Origin: a bacterium
GTDB lineage: Bacteria; Verrucomicrobiota; Verrucomicrobiia; Limisphaerales; UBA11358
Direction of reading: 5' to 3'
DNA length: 7,668 nucleotides
Assembly: GCA_021781185.1 (NCBI GenBank)
Contig: JAJXXI010000312.1
Span: 1 to 7,668, forward strand
Part shown: in pieces, positions 1 through 6,574 of the stretch
Position numbering within the stretch: position 1 is the first letter of the stretch
Layout of the letters: each line of letters opens with the position of its first letter
Notes under the pieces: model-generated
Told to the model about the DNA's origin: nothing
Database searches by the model: none
Seen by the model: the letters and a program-made list of their open reading frames with translations, nothing else
Made by a program: the position numbers and the translations under genes

Positions 1-447
1 ATCCGCTTTGCTGATTTTTCCGAGGCTGGCGGCGGTCATCGCTTTCGTGAACCGCAGTTTTTGAATTCCATCATCAACACGGCGCTGGAAGGCGTTTTCC
101 GCGACGTGATGAATGGGCAGGTCAAGCCGGTGCGGCAGATCCGCATCGCGTTCTGGAACCTGGCGCGGCTGGACACGCAACCGACGCTGTGGGGGCGCAC
201 CGGGGCGGAGCGCTGGGGCGCACTGGACGAGGCGACGCAGGAATTGAATGCGAAGTTTGGCAATGCCGCCGTGATGACGGGCGCGCAACTGGCGCTGCGC
301 CGGCTTGATGACACGCACAAAAATCCCAAGGCGAAATGCCCGTTCGCACCGCAGCGTGAAATTGTGAAAAAACTCTGGGGCACGGATGCCGATCCGCTGG
401 CGCACAAGGGCGACTGGGAAAAACGCCTGTCCAAAGTCAGCAAATAA
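1..447 (+). CDS. Y-family DNA polymerase (DinB/Pol IV-like), C-terminal part
   Basis: The frame is open from base 1 to the TAA at 445-447, giving 148 residues with no start, so the gene begins left of the window. The visible part resembles the little-finger domain of Y-family translesion polymerases: an IRFADF strand near the beginning, a helix around LNSIINTALEGVF, then KPVRQIRIAFWNL, which corresponds to the family's 'kPVRllGV.lsnL' strand. A QPTLWG stretch and a helix LDEATQELNAKFG follow, as in the C-terminal tails that carry the clamp-binding segment. The palm and fingers, with the catalytic carboxylates, lie outside, so activity cannot be judged. Such enzymes copy past damaged template bases. 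The tail after ALRRLDD (CPFAPQREIVKKLWG) is not one I recognise. The gene converges on fmdB with 72 bp between stops. An ImuB-like or UmuC-like paralogue is possible. Confidence 0.68.
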   Translation: MRFADFSEAGGGHRFREPQFLNSIINTALEGVFRDVMNGQVKPVRQIRIAFWNLARLDTQPTLWGRTGAERWGALDEATQELNAKFGNAAVMTGAQLALRRLDDTHKNPKAKCPFAPQREIVKKLWGTDADPLAHKGDWEKRLSKVSK

Positions 448-454
448 GCACAGT

Positions 455-490
455 TCCAGCACTGAAGGCTTGAGCAAAATGCGTGCTGGA
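455..490. repeat. Inverted repeat between convergent genes
   Basis: TCCAGCAC at 455-462 and GTGCTGGA at 483-490 form a perfect 8-bp stem with a 20-nt loop. It sits between the polymerase stop (447) and the fmdB stop (520), where a bidirectional terminator would be expected. Neither side has a T-run, so it is not a canonical intrinsic terminator. It may slow transcription or protect the 3' ends, or be a chance palindrome. Confidence 0.4.
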
Positions 491-519
491 GAATTCTGGA
501 TTCACCATCAAAACATCCA

Positions 520-765
520 TCACTGCCGTTCGTATTCCCCCTTGCCCAGCCGTTTATAAACCTGAAAGCCGGACTTCTTCGCATCCGAGATGGAAAGCGG
601 CTTTAGTTTGTGCGGCGTGCTGAAGCCGGAAATAATCTTGCGCACCGCCTTCTTGCAGGCCGGGCATTTCGTCAACGGCGGCGCTGACAAGGGGCGGTTA
701 AGAGTAAATGTTCCGCCACAGACCTTGCACTCACCTTCGCACAATTCGTATTCGTATAACGGCAT
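520..765 (-). CDS. FmdB-family zinc-ribbon protein
   Basis: This 81-residue protein begins MPLYEYEL, the hallmark start of the FmdB/CxxC_CxxC_SSSS small zinc-ribbon family (putative regulatory proteins first noted near formamidase/amidase genes). Two CxxC pairs, C13-C16 and C34-C37, should bind one zinc ion. The spacer has the family's S-x-PPLTKCPAC pattern, followed by the usual basic VRKIISG segment. An extra cysteine, C9, precedes the first pair, and the first knuckle is shifted a few residues from the common YEYxCxxCG arrangement. The C-terminal half (KSGFQVYKRLGKGEYER) is charged. The biochemical role of the family is not established. Its ATG lies 4 bp after the slipin TAG, so it is probably translated from the nfeD-slipin transcript by coupling; there is no clear Shine-Dalgarno sequence. 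Confidence 0.82.
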   Translation of the reverse strand: MPLYEYELCEGECKVCGGTFTLNRPLSAPPLTKCPACKKAVRKIISGFSTPHKLKPLSISDAKKSGFQVYKRLGKGEYERQ

Positions 766-769
766 GGAG

Positions 770-1552
770 CTATTTTTTCAGAAAAGCGCTGAACAAGTCA
801 ATCGGCAGCGGCAGGAACGTCGTCGTGTTGTGTTCGCTTGCCATTTCACGCATGGTCTGGAGATAACGCAGTTGCAGCGCGATCGGTTCCGTTGCGATCA
901 ACGCGGCGGCCTGCACCATTTTTTCTGCGGCTTGGAATTCACCTTCTGCGTTCACCACTTTCGCGCGGCGTTCGCGTTCCGCCTCGGCCTGTTTGGCCAT
1001 CGCGCGCTTCATGCTGTCGGGCAGCGACACGTCTTTCACCTCCACGGACGTGACCTTGATGCCCCACGGTTCGGTCTGGCGGTCAATGATTTCCTGCAGC
1101 TTCTGGTTGATGACATCCCGTTGCGACAGCAGATCATCCAGCGGGGACTGGCCGAGCACGCTGCGCAAAGTGGTTTGCGCGATGAGCGAGGTCGCCTTCC
1201 AAAAATTTTCCACCTTCACCACCGCCGCGTTCGGGTCCACGACCCGGAAATAAATCACCGCGTCCACCGTGGCCGGCACATTGTCCTTGGTCATGATTTC
1301 CTGTTTGGGCACGTCAATGGTCACGACGCGCAGGTCCATCTTTACCATCTTGTCTATGATGGGAATCAGAAGAATCAATCCCGGCCCCTTGGCTCCCTGC
1401 AATTTGCCGAGCCGGAAGATCACGCCGCGCTCGTATTCGCGCAAGATGCGAACGGCCTGTGGCAAAATGAAAATTGCCAGGACGACCACGACGACGATTA
1501 CTGGCGCGGAAACGCCAAACATTTTTACCAGTCCGCCAATGAGTTGTTCCAT
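770..1552 (-). CDS. Slipin family protein (SPFH / band 7 / stomatin-like)
   Basis: The protein has 260 residues, the normal length for bacterial slipins. A membrane anchor spans about residues 16-31 (a valine/isoleucine-rich stretch), followed by the slipin signature [13 protein letters not shown] at 38-50 and the hydrophobic segment [12 protein letters not shown] at 57-67. The SPFH core covers about 70-180, including [16 protein letters not shown] and [10 protein letters not shown] charged, coiled-coil-forming stretch runs from about 183 to 215 ([17 protein letters not shown]), used in family members for oligomerisation into rings at membrane microdomains. NfeD ends 9 bp upstream; NfeD/stomatin gene pairs are a well-known conserved operon in which the NfeD protease can cleave the slipin. 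No good Shine-Dalgarno precedes the ATG, suggesting translational coupling to nfeD. It is not QmcA or HflC/K, given its small size and its pairing. Confidence 0.92.
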   Translation of the reverse strand: MEQLIGGLVKMFGVSAPVIVVVVVLAIFILPQAVRILREYERGVIFRLGKLQGAKGPGLILLIPIIDKMVKMDLRVVTIDVPKQEIMTKDNVPATVDAVIYFRVVDPNAAVVKVENFWKATSLIAQTTLRSVLGQSPLDDLLSQRDVINQKLQEIIDRQTEPWGIKVTSVEVKDVSLPDSMKRAMAKQAEAERERRAKVVNAEGEFQAAEKMVQAAALIATEPIALQLRYLQTMREMASEHNTTTFLPLPIDLFSAFLKK

Positions 1553-1561
1553 AATTTTGAT

Positions 1562-2836
1562 TTAGTTTTTGGGTTTCACCTGCAAAGTCAGTCCCGTGAT
1601 GCCGGTCACCTCCACCGGTTGTCCGGCCTCGACCGGCGTGGCGCTCACGGCGTTCCATATTTCACCCTCGATGAACACCCTGCCACCCGCCGGGTCAATG
1701 CGCGAAATCGCGTTCACGGTTTTTCCGAGCATGGCCTCTTTCCCGGTGCTGGCGGACTTGAACTGGGCTCCGATGCCCTTGCCAACGATGAAAATGAAAA
1801 ACAGTGCGGTGAGGATGGTCGCCGGAATGATCCAGCGCAGCGACAAGCCAAAGCCCGGACCGGCCTGGCTGAACAGCATCAGCGCGCCGAGGAAAAATGC
1901 GATGATGCCGCCCGCCGTCAACACGCCATGCGTCGTCGCGAAAACATCGGCGACAAACAGCACAATCGCCAGCCCGATCAGCACCAGCCCGGTGATGTTG
2001 ACCGGCAGAACGGCCGACATGTAAAGCACGAGAATCAAGGCGATCGCCCCGATCACACCCGGCAGGATCGCACCCGGGCTGGTCAGCTCACCCATGATTC
2101 CGTAAATCACCATCAGCATCAGAATGAACATGACTTCCGGCCGCAGAAACAGTTGGGAGAATTTCTCCCAGGAATTCATGGGGATTTCCACGATGGTCGC
2201 CCCGGCGGTTTCCATCGGCTTGCCGTTGATGACATGACCGTCCAACTGGTTCAGTAAATCGGGAAGGTCGGTGGCGATCAAATCAATGACGTTGGTGTCG
2301 AGCGCCTTTTCCGCCGTGGTCGCCTGGCTTTCAAGGACGGCGGATTTCGCCCACTCGACGTTGCGATGTCGTTTGTCGGCGATGGATTCGATGAAGCTGG
2401 AGGCATAGTTCTCCAGCTTTTGTTTCATCACATTATCGGTTTTCTCCACGTTGCCGCCCGTGCCGATCTCCACCGGATGCGCCGCGCCGATGGTCGTGTT
2501 GGGGGCCATCGCGGCGACATCGGCCGCGAGCGTGATGAACACGCCGGCGCTGCCGGCGCTTGCGCCCGACGGCGAAACATAAACCACGGTCGGGACTTTT
2601 GAGGCGTAGAACGACTGGACGATTTGCTTGGTGGATTCGAGCAATCCGCCGGGCGTGTCGAGCTGGATGATGAGGCACTGATCCTGTTGTGCGGCAGCGG
2701 TGTCGAGGGCGCGGGCAATGTAGCTCGCCGTTGCCGGGCCGATCGCCCCGTTGATTTTAATCAGCCCAATCTGCGTCGCATGAACCGATGCGCCGAGAAG
2801 TAATCCGATAACCACGCCAAGGCCAATGCGTTTCAT
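1562..2836 (-). CDS. nfeD: NfeD-family membrane-bound serine protease (ClpP-class)
   Basis: The protein has 424 residues when started at the ATG at 2836. I prefer this start because the next residues (MKRIGLGVVIGLLLGASVHA) form a signal peptide ending near residue 20 and GGAG lies 9 nt upstream; the frame stays open to 2953 but that extension is arginine-rich and not protein-like. Residues 21-200 are the ClpP/SppA-like protease domain: LDTPGG at 59-64, the nucleophile Ser96 in GASAGSAG, and Lys140 (in KQKLENY), by alignment from memory with the Ser-Lys dyad of Pyrococcus PH1510. About four or five membrane segments lie between 232 and 351. The C-terminal NfeD OB-fold domain (about 365-422) contains GKTVNAISRIDPAGGRVFIEG. 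It probably cuts membrane proteins, including the adjacent slipin, and so belongs to membrane quality control. It is the first gene of the nfeD-slipin-fmdB operon. Confidence 0.93.
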   Translation of the reverse strand: MKRIGLGVVIGLLLGASVHATQIGLIKINGAIGPATASYIARALDTAAAQQDQCLIIQLDTPGGLLESTKQIVQSFYASKVPTVVYVSPSGASAGSAGVFITLAADVAAMAPNTTIGAAHPVEIGTGGNVEKTDNVMKQKLENYASSFIESIADKRHRNVEWAKSAVLESQATTAEKALDTNVIDLIATDLPDLLNQLDGHVINGKPMETAGATIVEIPMNSWEKFSQLFLRPEVMFILMLMVIYGIMGELTSPGAILPGVIGAIALILVLYMSAVLPVNITGLVLIGLAIVLFVADVFATTHGVLTAGGIIAFFLGALMLFSQAGPGFGLSLRWIIPATILTALFFIFIVGKGIGAQFKSASTGKEAMLGKTVNAISRIDPAGGRVFIEGEIWNAVSATPVEAGQPVEVTGITGLTLQVKPKN

Positions 2837-2845
2837 AAATTTCCC

Positions 2846-2849
2846 GCTC
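2846..2849 (-). promoter_or_regulatory. Ribosome binding site supporting the nfeD start
   Basis: On the minus strand GGAG lies 9 nt before the ATG at 2836 and is followed by a second purine run (GGGAAA). This decides the start in favour of 2836 over the in-frame ATG at 2953. Confidence 0.5.
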
Positions 2850-2856
2850 CAGTGGC

Positions 2857-2884
2857 AATCTAACAAAAACTGCCGTGTTCGCAA
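2857..2884 (-). promoter_or_regulatory. Weak candidate promoter for the nfeD operon
   Basis: On the minus strand TTGCGA (2879-2884) and TAGATT (2857-2862) are separated by 16 bp, each matching four of six bases of the sigma-70 boxes. They lie in the 59-bp gap between the cysteine-rich gene and nfeD. The leader would be very short, so this is only a candidate; read-through from upstream is equally possible. Confidence 0.22.
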
Positions 2885-2895
2885 AGTAAACTTAT

Positions 2896-3057
2896 TTAAG
2901 CTGCGTCGTCGTTGCCGTGTCCGGCGCACCCGCAACCCGCCAAAGCCACGCAATCCGCGCAGAGCCTTTGCCCGCCCATCTCCAAAACGCCGTCAAAACT
3001 TCCGCAACATTCGCACGCGTCGGCTTCGGAGCCGGGTTTGGCGGGCTTGGCTTCCAT
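2896..3057 (-). CDS. Small cysteine-rich protein, putative zinc-binding
   Basis: This is a 53-residue protein starting at the ATG at 3057 (MEAKPAKPGSEAD...). The frame continues upstream to 3213 but overlaps trpE there and is not protein-like, so the short form is preferred. It has seven cysteines: C15, C17 and C18 in ACECCGSF, C33 and C36 in LCADC, C42 and C44 in GCGC, plus a late histidine (GHGNDD). The arrangement CECC-(N)-GxxLCxDC resembles a single zinc ribbon, with an extra C-x-C tail that could bind a further metal or form a disulphide. I do not recognise the family and assign no function. It follows trpE by 73 bp on the same strand and precedes nfeD by 59 bp. No clear ribosome binding site is visible; the upstream bases are part of a CCACGGA-type element. 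Confidence 0.6.
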   Translation of the reverse strand: MEAKPAKPGSEADACECCGSFDGVLEMGGQRLCADCVALAGCGCAGHGNDDAA

Positions 3058-3060
3058 TTT

Positions 3061-3084
3061 TAGCCACGGAACGCACGGATGACG
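3061..3084. repeat. CCACGGA-type intergenic element (single copy here)
   Basis: The plus strand reads TAGCCACGGAACGCACGGAT at 3061-3080, with two CACGGA units nine bases apart. Similar 'AGCCACGGAtnnACACGGAtg' strings recur between genes in many Verrucomicrobiota and other genomes; that is recollection, not a search result. It lies directly before the start codon of the cysteine-rich gene, where a ribosome binding site would be. Only one copy is in the window. Confidence 0.35.
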
Positions 3085-3130
3085 TAAAAGATTTTGGTGC
3101 TTCATTCCGCATGCTTGGCGGGTTTCGTAA

Positions 3131-4636
3131 TTACGCAGTTTTGCCAAAACTCTCCGCCAGCGCCACCGCTTGGCGCATGGACATGGACTTGTTGATGGTC
3201 TCCTGAAATTCACCTTCCGGCGTGGAGTCGTTCACCCAGCCGCCGCCGGCCTGCACATGCGCTTTGCCGTCCTTGATCAGCGCCGTGCGGATGGTGATGC
3301 ACGTATCAAGGTTGCCGTTGAAGGAAAAATAGCCGACGCACCCGCCATAAGGACCGCGGGCCGTCTGTTCGAGTTCGGAAATAATCTGCATGGCGCGAAT
3401 TTTTGGCGCGCCGCTCAGCGTGCCGGCCGGGAAGGTGGCGCGCATCAAATCGTAGGGCGATTTGTCCGCAGATAATTTTCCCTCAACCTGCGATACGATG
3501 TGCATGACGTGGCTGTATCGCTCAATGATCATCAAGTCTTTCACCTGCACGCTGCCGAAATCGCAGACGCGGCCAATGTCATTGCGCGCGAGGTCCACCA
3601 GCATCACATGCTCGGCGCGTTCCTTAGGGTCGGCCAGCAGTTCTTTTTCCAGCGCCAGATCTTCCGCCTCGGTCAGGCCGCGCTTGCGCGTGCCGGCGAT
3701 GGGACGAATCTCCACCTTGCCTTCCTCGCAGCGGACGTGCAACTCCGGCGATGCGCCGACGAGCGCAAAGCCGTCCAACTCCAGCAAAAACATGTAGGGC
3801 GACGGATTCACGCTGCGAGTCGCGCGGTAAATGTCCACCGGCGACGCCGTGACCGGTGCGGAAAACCGCTGGGAACCCACCACCTGGATGATGTCGCCCG
3901 CCGCGATGTATTTCTTCGAAGCTTCAACGTTCGCGATAAACTTTTCCTTGGTCTGGTTGGATTCAAACGCGACCGGTGCCACAGCCTCCGGCAGCGTCAC
4001 CGGTTGATGTTCGCTCGGCTGCTCCAGCAGCGAGATGATGCGCTCAATTTCGTCCGTCGCATTTTCGTAGGCGGCGGCGGGCGTTTCTGCATCGTCCAAA
4101 ATGGCGTTGACGAGAATGGTGATGGTCTGCTGTGCGCGGTCGAAGGTGAGCAACTGGTCGGCGATGAGAAAATACATGACTGGCGTCTTCAATTCATCGT
4201 GCGGCGGGCGCGGGACGACGGGTTCCACGTCGTGGATGAATTCGTAGCCGATAAAGCCGATGGCACCGCCGGTGAAGCGCGGCAGGCCCGGCGTGGTGAC
4301 GGCCCGGAATTTTTTCATCATGCGCTCGACGATTTCAAGGCCGTCCTTCACGTCCCTGCCGACTACGGCGCTTTCGGTGATGCGTCCGTTTTCAATGACC
4401 TGGACATGCTGGCCGTCCTGCCGGACGACTGCGCGCGGATTGCAGCCGACGAAGGAGTAGCGCCCGACGTGTTCGCCGCCTTCCACCGATTCAAACAGAA
4501 AGGATTCGCCCTGGCCGCGAATTTTGCGATAGGCCGAGAGCGGCGTTTCCAAATCGGCCAAAATGCGGCGTGCCACGGGAATGAGATTTCCCCGCGTCGC
4601 GAGTTTTAAAAATTCATCAAGCGTCGGTGAATACAT
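3131..4636 (-). CDS. trpE: Anthranilate synthase component I
   Basis: This full-length 501-residue TrpE converts chorismate to anthranilate with ammonia supplied by TrpG, the first committed step of tryptophan synthesis in the cytosol. The N-terminal domain contains FLFESVEGGEHVGRYSF (46-62), corresponding to the LLES tryptophan-feedback element, and NPSPYMFLLE (277-286) completes the inhibitor site. The chorismate-binding domain has IAGTRKRG (313-320), HVMLVDLARND (343-353), ERYSHVMHIVSQVEG (372-386), TFPAGTLSGAPK (401-412) and TPEGEFQET (472-480). A small departure is AGGGWV at 463-468, where AGAGIV is usual. The start MYSPTLDEFLKLA fits family N-termini. GGAGG lies only 1 nt before the ATG, unusually close. 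No trpG follows: the next gene downstream is the cysteine-rich protein, so the remaining trp genes are elsewhere. A PabB role is less likely given the complete LLES-like element. Confidence 0.95.
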   Translation of the reverse strand: MYSPTLDEFLKLATRGNLIPVARRILADLETPLSAYRKIRGQGESFLFESVEGGEHVGRYSFVGCNPRAVVRQDGQHVQVIENGRITESAVVGRDVKDGLEIVERMMKKFRAVTTPGLPRFTGGAIGFIGYEFIHDVEPVVPRPPHDELKTPVMYFLIADQLLTFDRAQQTITILVNAILDDAETPAAAYENATDEIERIISLLEQPSEHQPVTLPEAVAPVAFESNQTKEKFIANVEASKKYIAAGDIIQVVGSQRFSAPVTASPVDIYRATRSVNPSPYMFLLELDGFALVGASPELHVRCEEGKVEIRPIAGTRKRGLTEAEDLALEKELLADPKERAEHVMLVDLARNDIGRVCDFGSVQVKDLMIIERYSHVMHIVSQVEGKLSADKSPYDLMRATFPAGTLSGAPKIRAMQIISELEQTARGPYGGCVGYFSFNGNLDTCITIRTALIKDGKAHVQAGGGWVNDSTPEGEFQETINKSMSMRQAVALAESFGKTA

Positions 4637-4676
4637 GCCTCCATTTTTAGCCGATGCGCCCTGAAAACAAAAGCAG

Positions 4677-4696
4677 TAAGCCGCAAGATTGGCTTA
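4677..4696 (-). promoter_or_regulatory. Small inverted repeat in the trpE leader
   Basis: TAAGCC (4677-4682) and GGCTTA (4691-4696) form a perfect 6-bp stem around an 8-nt loop, about 40-60 nt before the trpE start. It could be an operator or a leader hairpin. There is no run of Trp codons in any short reading frame around it, so classical attenuation is not supported. Confidence 0.3.
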
Positions 4697-4794
4697 TCCG
4701 CTCATTTGCGTGACAATATATCGGCGCAGAACCGTGTCCAAATGCCACCGGCATGAATGCATCCGATCTTCCGCGAGCTGGCGGGAAAGAAATC

Positions 4795-5828
4795 GTGAAA
4801 CTTGAATTTTCAAGCGCCCCGCCGACGAACAGGCGCTGCTGATCCGGAAAACGGTGGCCCGGCGCGGTCTGTTGACCGTGGTGGAGAAGGATTTTTGGGT
4901 TTCGTGGATGCTGGCCGTGCCGTTCGCCCATCCACAATTTGGCCGGCAACTGGTTTTCAAGGGCGGCACCTCCCTGTCCAAGGTCTTCGGCGTGATCGGA
5001 CGTTTCTCCGAGGACATTGACCTCTCCGTCAGTCCGGACTTCCTCGGCATCAGCGAGGAAGTTGTGGAACAAAGCGCCAGTCCCCATCAGCGCACGGAGC
5101 GCATGCACGAACTGGAAACCGCCAGCATCGCCAGCGTGCGCGACCGGTTCCTGCCGTAATTGGAACGGCTCGCCCAAGCCTCGCTCGGGCGGCGGCCGGG
5201 CGGATTGGACTGGATGGAATTTCAGGTGGATGCCGCCACGCATTCGTCCGTGGTGCTGTTTCATTATCCCACGCGCGAATCGTCCGGGTTCGCTTATCTC
5301 GGCCGCTCTGTCAAAATGGAATTCGGCTCCCTGACCGACCAGCGGCCGGTGAGCATCCACCGCGTGCGGCCGTGGATGGCGGAGGAATTTCCCGGCCCGT
5401 TCCACGATTTCCGCTGCGAACTCATGGTGCTGGAGCTGGAGCGCACCTTTTGGGAAAAAGCCACCATTTTGCACGCCGAACACCATCGCCATCCGGGCCA
5501 GCCCATGCGCGACCGTTTTTCCCGTCACTATTCCGACATGGCGGCTCTGGTCTGGCACGAATCCGCCGGCCGTGCCCTGTCGCGGTGCGACTTGCGCCAG
5601 CGGGCGGCGGATTGAAAAAGCCGCTTTTTCGCGGCCAGTTGGCCGCGCTACGATCTGGCCAAGCCCGGCATCTTCCGCCTCACACCGCCGGACTTCCGCC
5701 GGGCCGAACTCGAACGCGACTATCAAGCCATGCGCGCCATGTTCATCGCCCCGCCGCCCTTGTTCGCCAGCGTGCTGCAAACCGTGTCGGATTTGGAACG
5801 CCAGATCAACGCGCCTCCGGCAGCCTGA
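4795..5828 (+). pseudogene. Broken AbiEii/AbiGii-family nucleotidyltransferase toxin gene
   Basis: One frame (4806-5828) reads as a nearly complete protein of about 340 residues of the nucleotidyltransferase AbiEii/AbiGii toxin family. Conserved pieces come in order: VVEKDFWVSWML, the nucleotidyltransferase core FKGGTSLSK and RFSEDIDLS, then ERTFWEKATILHAE, SRHYSDMAAL, and a C-terminal FFAASWPRYDLAKPG followed by FRLTPPDF. Three lesions break it. TAA at 5157-5159 follows FLP, TGA at 5613-5615 follows RAAD, and a frameshift near 4803-4806 separates a plausible GTG start (4795, with GGGAAAGAAA upstream) from the main frame. Homology continues unchanged across each stop, so these are point lesions in a recently functional gene. 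No AbiEi-type antitoxin gene adjoins; upstream is divergent trpE. Intact relatives transfer nucleotides and cause growth arrest as type IV toxin-antitoxin or phage-abortive modules. Sequencing error at two stops and a frameshift is unlikely but not excluded. Confidence 0.85.
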
Positions 5829-5841
5829 TTTTGAACGGTAG

Positions 5842-6573
5842 GACGCGCAGTCCCTTGCCCTCATGCGCCAGAGGCTGGGCGTGCCGGCCGCGCCGTGGGG
5901 CGAGGAGGACAAATGGTTCGGCCATCAAACCCTGCGGGACAACGTCGCCCTGCTCGACGACGAACTGCTCCAACAGATCAACGCGGTCGTTGCGGCCGCA
6001 GGCCGCGAGGTGTTCACAAAAAAAGGGCGGCGCGCCCGGCGCGGTGCTTGAAGTGAAGGTGGACACCTATGTGCAGGAAACCGACGTGCATTTTCCCACC
6101 GACCTGAACCTGCTCTGGGACGCGGGCCGCAAATGCGTGGACTTGGTGGCAGGCTTGCGTGATTCCGGTTACGACCTGCCGGGCTGGCGGGAGTTGTCGG
6201 CCAAGGTGCGGGAGAGTCTGCTGGGCTTGTGCGACCAGACCGTCTGCGCCAGCGCTGGGAGCGGCTCGCCTATTTCCAGGCGATGTTGGACAAGCATCTG
6301 GACCTGGTCAAGCGCCGGCTGTTAAACGAGGAAACCATTCCCGCCCACGCGAAGGTGTTCTCCCTGTTTGAACCGCACACCGAATGGATTCAAAAAGGCA
6401 AGCAACGGCCCAACGTGGAACTGGGCCATCGCCTGCCGGTGGCGGACTGGGTGCCGGGCCGCTACGGGCCGGGGAGTGTGGCCAGCCTGAGTTTTGACAA
6501 AGGCTTCACCCGCGCGGCGGACTGGAAGTTGTTGAGTTTGCATGTGCCGACGGCGGTGATGCCCAAACGGGGC
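5842..6573 (+). pseudogene. ISNCY-family transposase remnant
   Basis: Pieces of an ISNCY-type transposase appear in two frames. Frame 1 (5842-6020) reads ALMRQRLGV, then FGHQTLRDNVALLDDELL and INAVVAAAGREVFTKKG. Frame 2 (about 6022-6235) reads VDTYVQETDVHFPTDLNLLWDAGRK and DLPGWREL. Frame 1 resumes at about 6238 with LVKRRLLNEETIP, KVFSLFEPHTEWIQKGK and LSFDKGFTRAADW, ending at VMPKRG. The first switch falls in an A7 run at 6017-6023; dropping one A restores the frame. Compared with the family as I remember it, the N-terminal helix-turn-helix part, a block near 6235 and about 30 residues between VELGH and LSFDKGF are missing, as is everything after the PKRG motif. It therefore cannot encode an active enzyme. 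No terminal inverted repeats or target duplications are visible. Confidence 0.8.
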
Positions 6574-6574
6574 T

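Noticed and set aside
590..2257. 555-codon open frame on the plus strand
   Set aside because: It lies antisense to fmdB, slipin and nfeD, which are clearly real. Its product is rich in His, Gln, Arg and Asp with no recognisable domain, as expected for a shadow of GC-rich coding DNA.
2837..2953. 39-residue N-terminal extension of NfeD
   Set aside because: It is arginine-rich and overlaps the cysteine-rich gene. The signal peptide and ribosome binding site both point to the start at 2836.
3058..3213. 52-residue N-terminal extension of the cysteine-rich protein
   Set aside because: Most of it is antisense-free but out of frame within trpE and across the CCACGGA element. Its composition is not protein-like and the downstream ATG is adequate.
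3500..4609. 369-codon open frame on the plus strand
   Set aside because: It is fully antisense to trpE, has no domain that I recognise and shows shadow-type composition.
4647..4754. 35-codon frame as a trp leader peptide
   Set aside because: It contains no Trp codon, and there is no terminator/antiterminator pair, so attenuation by Trp-tRNA is not supported.
5157..5615. Stop-codon recoding in AbiEii
   Set aside because: The stops are of two kinds (TAA and TGA), a frameshift is also present, no recoding signal is visible, and intact neighbours use all codons normally. Decay is simpler.
4647..5912. 421-codon open frame on the minus strand
   Set aside because: It is antisense to the AbiEii pseudogene and crosses into the transposase remnant. 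The AbiEii motifs on the plus strand explain the conservation.
5372..6325. 317-codon open frame on the plus strand taken as one gene
   Set aside because: Only the part after about 6020 matches a family (ISNCY transposase). The first two thirds are out of frame with AbiEii and with the start of the transposase.
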